The position numbers were made by a program, and so were the translations under genes. A DNA stretch of 6,786 nucleotides, from the NCBI GenBank assembly GCA_937127195.1, contig CAKZLT010000405.1, forward strand, positions 1 to 6,786, in the 5' to 3' direction. Positions 5,269 to 6,786 of this stretch are shown in pieces (within the stretch, counting starts at the first letter, position 1; each line of letters opens with the position of its first letter). Under the pieces are notes generated by a model that saw only the letters and a program-made list of their open reading frames with translations, had not been told where the DNA came from and ran no database searches. The stretch comes from an uncultured Saprospiraceae bacterium. Lineage in GTDB: Bacteria > Bacteroidota > Bacteroidia > Chitinophagales > Saprospiraceae.

Positions 5269-6687
5269 ATGACCTTTAAACCTAATCACATCGTTAAGTC
5301 AGCTGTGAATTTAGACACAGCACGTTCTACGAACTATATGACAGACCGCGAAAAAGACATGATAAAAGAAGTCAATCTTATTCGTTCTAATCCCAAAGGA
5401 TACATTCCTGCCGTCAAAGATTATATCATTAAACAAGAAGCTCAAATGGCAAATGTTACCATGGGAGCAGATTGGATTCAAGATGAAATCAATACAGCTC
5501 ATGAATTGATTGCTGAATTGGAAATCACGCCAGCGCGTTCTATTTTGATGCCTTATGATAAGCTTCAAATAGCAGCAAAATTACATGGAGATGAAGGAAA
5601 AGCTAAAGGTGACCTTGGGCATCAAGGGGCAGATGGTTCTTGGCCATGGGACAGAATTAAACGAGAAGACCCTGCTTTACTTAATGCAGGAGAAAACTTA
5701 GTTGGAGGTCCTGCGAGTGTTCACGATTCGGTAATGATTCTATTGATAGATTCAGGTATTCCAGGGCGCGGACATCGAAAAAACTTATTGAATCCTGATT
5801 GGAAATATGGAGCTTGTTATGAAGTCGGAACAGTCGGAGATATGCCTAATTATTGGGTTCAAAACTTTGCCGCACCAATTGAGATGACAACCGCTACACC
5901 AACAACGACAACAACAATTACAACCTCTTCTTCAGACTTTGGTAGCTTTGAAGGTTTTGGTGACTTTGAAGGATTTGAAGGTTTTGAAAAAGTAGAAGGT
6001 TTTACGGAAGGAACGGTTACAACTAATTCTGGTACTCCAACACCAACGACAGGATTTACAGTAGTAGAAAAAAAATCGCCTATTGCACCAGCTCCGACAG
6101 GTGATGTTTCAGAGGCAGATTTGGATACCGCGCGTCATCTTACCTATATGACAGAACGGGAAAAGGATATGATTAAAGAAGTTAATTTAATTCGTTCAAA
6201 TCCAATCGGTTATATCCCCGTAGTTGAAGCATACATTCAAAAACAAGAAGCCGAAAAACTAAGTGTAATTAGCGGTGCAGACTGGATTCAAGATGATATT
6301 GATACAGCGAAGGAATTGATTGAAGAATTAAAAACGACACCGCGTTTGTCTATCTTAAAGCCTTACGAGAAAATATATACTGCTGCCAAATTACATGGTG
6401 AAGAAGGTAAAGCCAAAGGAGATTTGGAGCATCAAGGCTCTGATGGTTCTTGGCCATGGGATAGAGTTTTGCGTCAAGCGCCAGAGTTGAGTGATGGTAA
6501 CGAAAACCTCGTTGGAGGTCCAAGTGATGTCAAAACTTCTGTGATGCTATTATTAGTAGATTCGGGAATTCCAAATCGCGGACATCGTAAGACAACACTT
6601 AATCCTTCATGGACTTATGCTGGATTTTACGAAGTGGGAACGGTTGGAGATATGCCTAATTATTGGGTTCAGAAATACGGATATTAA
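5269..6687 (+). CDS. Tandem CAP/SCP-domain protein, two near-repeat domains, no signal peptide
   Basis: This 472-aa protein carries two CAP (SCP/PR-1-like) domains at residues 15-200 and 285-470, offset by exactly 270 residues. A hand, ungapped alignment gives about 130 identities in 186 (about 70%). Each repeat has the family landmarks in order: LDTAR and REKDMIKEVNLIRSNP; KLHG (His106, His376); HQG-DGSWPWDR (His118, His388); ENLVGGP (Glu142, Glu412); RGHRK (His169, His439); and PNYWVQ. The His/Glu residues are those expected to line the CAP cavity. The linker 201-284 is Thr/Pro-rich (203-222), then Phe-Gly-Glu repeats (223-245), then Thr/Pro again. CAP proteins are usually secreted, and their bacterial roles are mostly unknown. 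Here the N-terminus MTFKPNHIVKSAVN is not a signal peptide, and an in-frame TAA at 5254-5256 rules out a longer start. No T9SS tail or membrane segment is present. It is probably monocistronic, with a terminator after it. Confidence 0.9.
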   Translation: MTFKPNHIVKSAVNLDTARSTNYMTDREKDMIKEVNLIRSNPKGYIPAVKDYIIKQEAQMANVTMGADWIQDEINTAHELIAELEITPARSILMPYDKLQIAAKLHGDEGKAKGDLGHQGADGSWPWDRIKREDPALLNAGENLVGGPASVHDSVMILLIDSGIPGRGHRKNLLNPDWKYGACYEVGTVGDMPNYWVQNFAAPIEMTTATPTTTTTITTSSSDFGSFEGFGDFEGFEGFEKVEGFTEGTVTTNSGTPTPTTGFTVVEKKSPIAPAPTGDVSEADLDTARHLTYMTEREKDMIKEVNLIRSNPIGYIPVVEAYIQKQEAEKLSVISGADWIQDDIDTAKELIEELKTTPRLSILKPYEKIYTAAKLHGEEGKAKGDLEHQGSDGSWPWDRVLRQAPELSDGNENLVGGPSDVKTSVMLLLVDSGIPNRGHRKTTLNPSWTYAGFYEVGTVGDMPNYWVQKYGY

Positions 6688-6726
6688 TTAGTTACAGGTT
6701 GACTGCCGCTATTAGTGAAGAAAAAT

Positions 6727-6765
6727 AAATAAGTTGCACCATTATACAACTTTATTTTTTTATTT
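6727..6765 (+). terminator. Rho-independent terminator after the double-CAP gene
   Basis: AAGTTG (6731-6736) pairs with CAACTT (6747-6752) across a 10-nt loop, and a run of mostly T follows (6753-6765). The flanking A-rich stretch before the stem can pair with part of the T-run. It lies about 45 nt after the stop codon, so it most likely ends the CAP transcript. Confidence 0.6.
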
Positions 6766-6786
6766 AAAAGTGCTTAAAAAATTAAG

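Noticed and set aside
5232..5279. 15-residue frame (MLNNYQTLKEKSNDL) overlapping the start of the double-CAP gene
   Set aside because: The overlap with the ATG at 5269 suggests a leader peptide with translational coupling, but there is no start signal or regulatory codon run, so chance is the simpler reading.
5311..5568. 85-codon minus-strand open frame
   Set aside because: Antisense to the first CAP domain, which is firmly supported by repeat conservation; no coding motif.
5269..6687. Idea that the double-CAP protein has a missed upstream signal peptide or is a T9SS substrate
   Set aside because: An in-frame TAA at 5254-5256 precludes a longer start, the first 25 residues are polar, and the C-terminus ends at PNYWVQKYGY with no sorting domain.

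Overview
The window is AT-rich chromosomal DNA that reads as a member of the Bacteroidota. The evidence is a gliding-motility / type IX secretion (T9SS) type-B C-terminal sorting domain, the menaquinone-by-futalosine gene mqnD, promoter boxes of the TTG / TAnnTTTG type, near absence of Shine-Dalgarno sequences, and lipoprotein and CAP-domain families typical of the phylum. A saprospirian or cytophagal marine lineage would fit the protein flavour, but the sequence does not settle this.

Layout: (1) 1-336, minus strand, 5' part of mqnD, running off the left edge. (2) 337-457, a compact divergent promoter region. (3) 458-1156, plus strand, a stand-alone RluA-family pseudouridine synthase. (4) 1157-1345, a convergent intergenic region with a perfect 16-bp-arm palindrome and a likely minus-strand terminator. 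(5) 1346-3499, minus strand, a 717-aa secreted multidomain T9SS substrate. (6) 3500-3811, a 312-bp divergent intergenic region with an imperfect palindrome and a possible promoter. (7) 3812-4237 and 4255-4995, plus strand, an unrecognised 141-aa protein followed 17 bp later by a conserved Bacteroidota lipoprotein, probably one transcript. (8) 4996-5268, AT-rich spacer with weak terminator and promoter candidates. (9) 5269-6687, plus strand, a 472-aa protein made of two CAP/SCP domains, about 70% identical, joined by a Thr-rich and Phe-Gly-Glu linker, with no visible export signal. (10) 6688-6786, a rho-independent terminator.

The genes do not form one pathway. mqnD and rluA are housekeeping. 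The 717-aa protein and the lipoprotein belong to the cell envelope. The double-CAP protein is the most unusual item, because CAP domains are normally extracytoplasmic and this one shows neither a signal peptide nor an alternative upstream start. I see no CRISPR array, transposase, tRNA, rRNA or phage gene.
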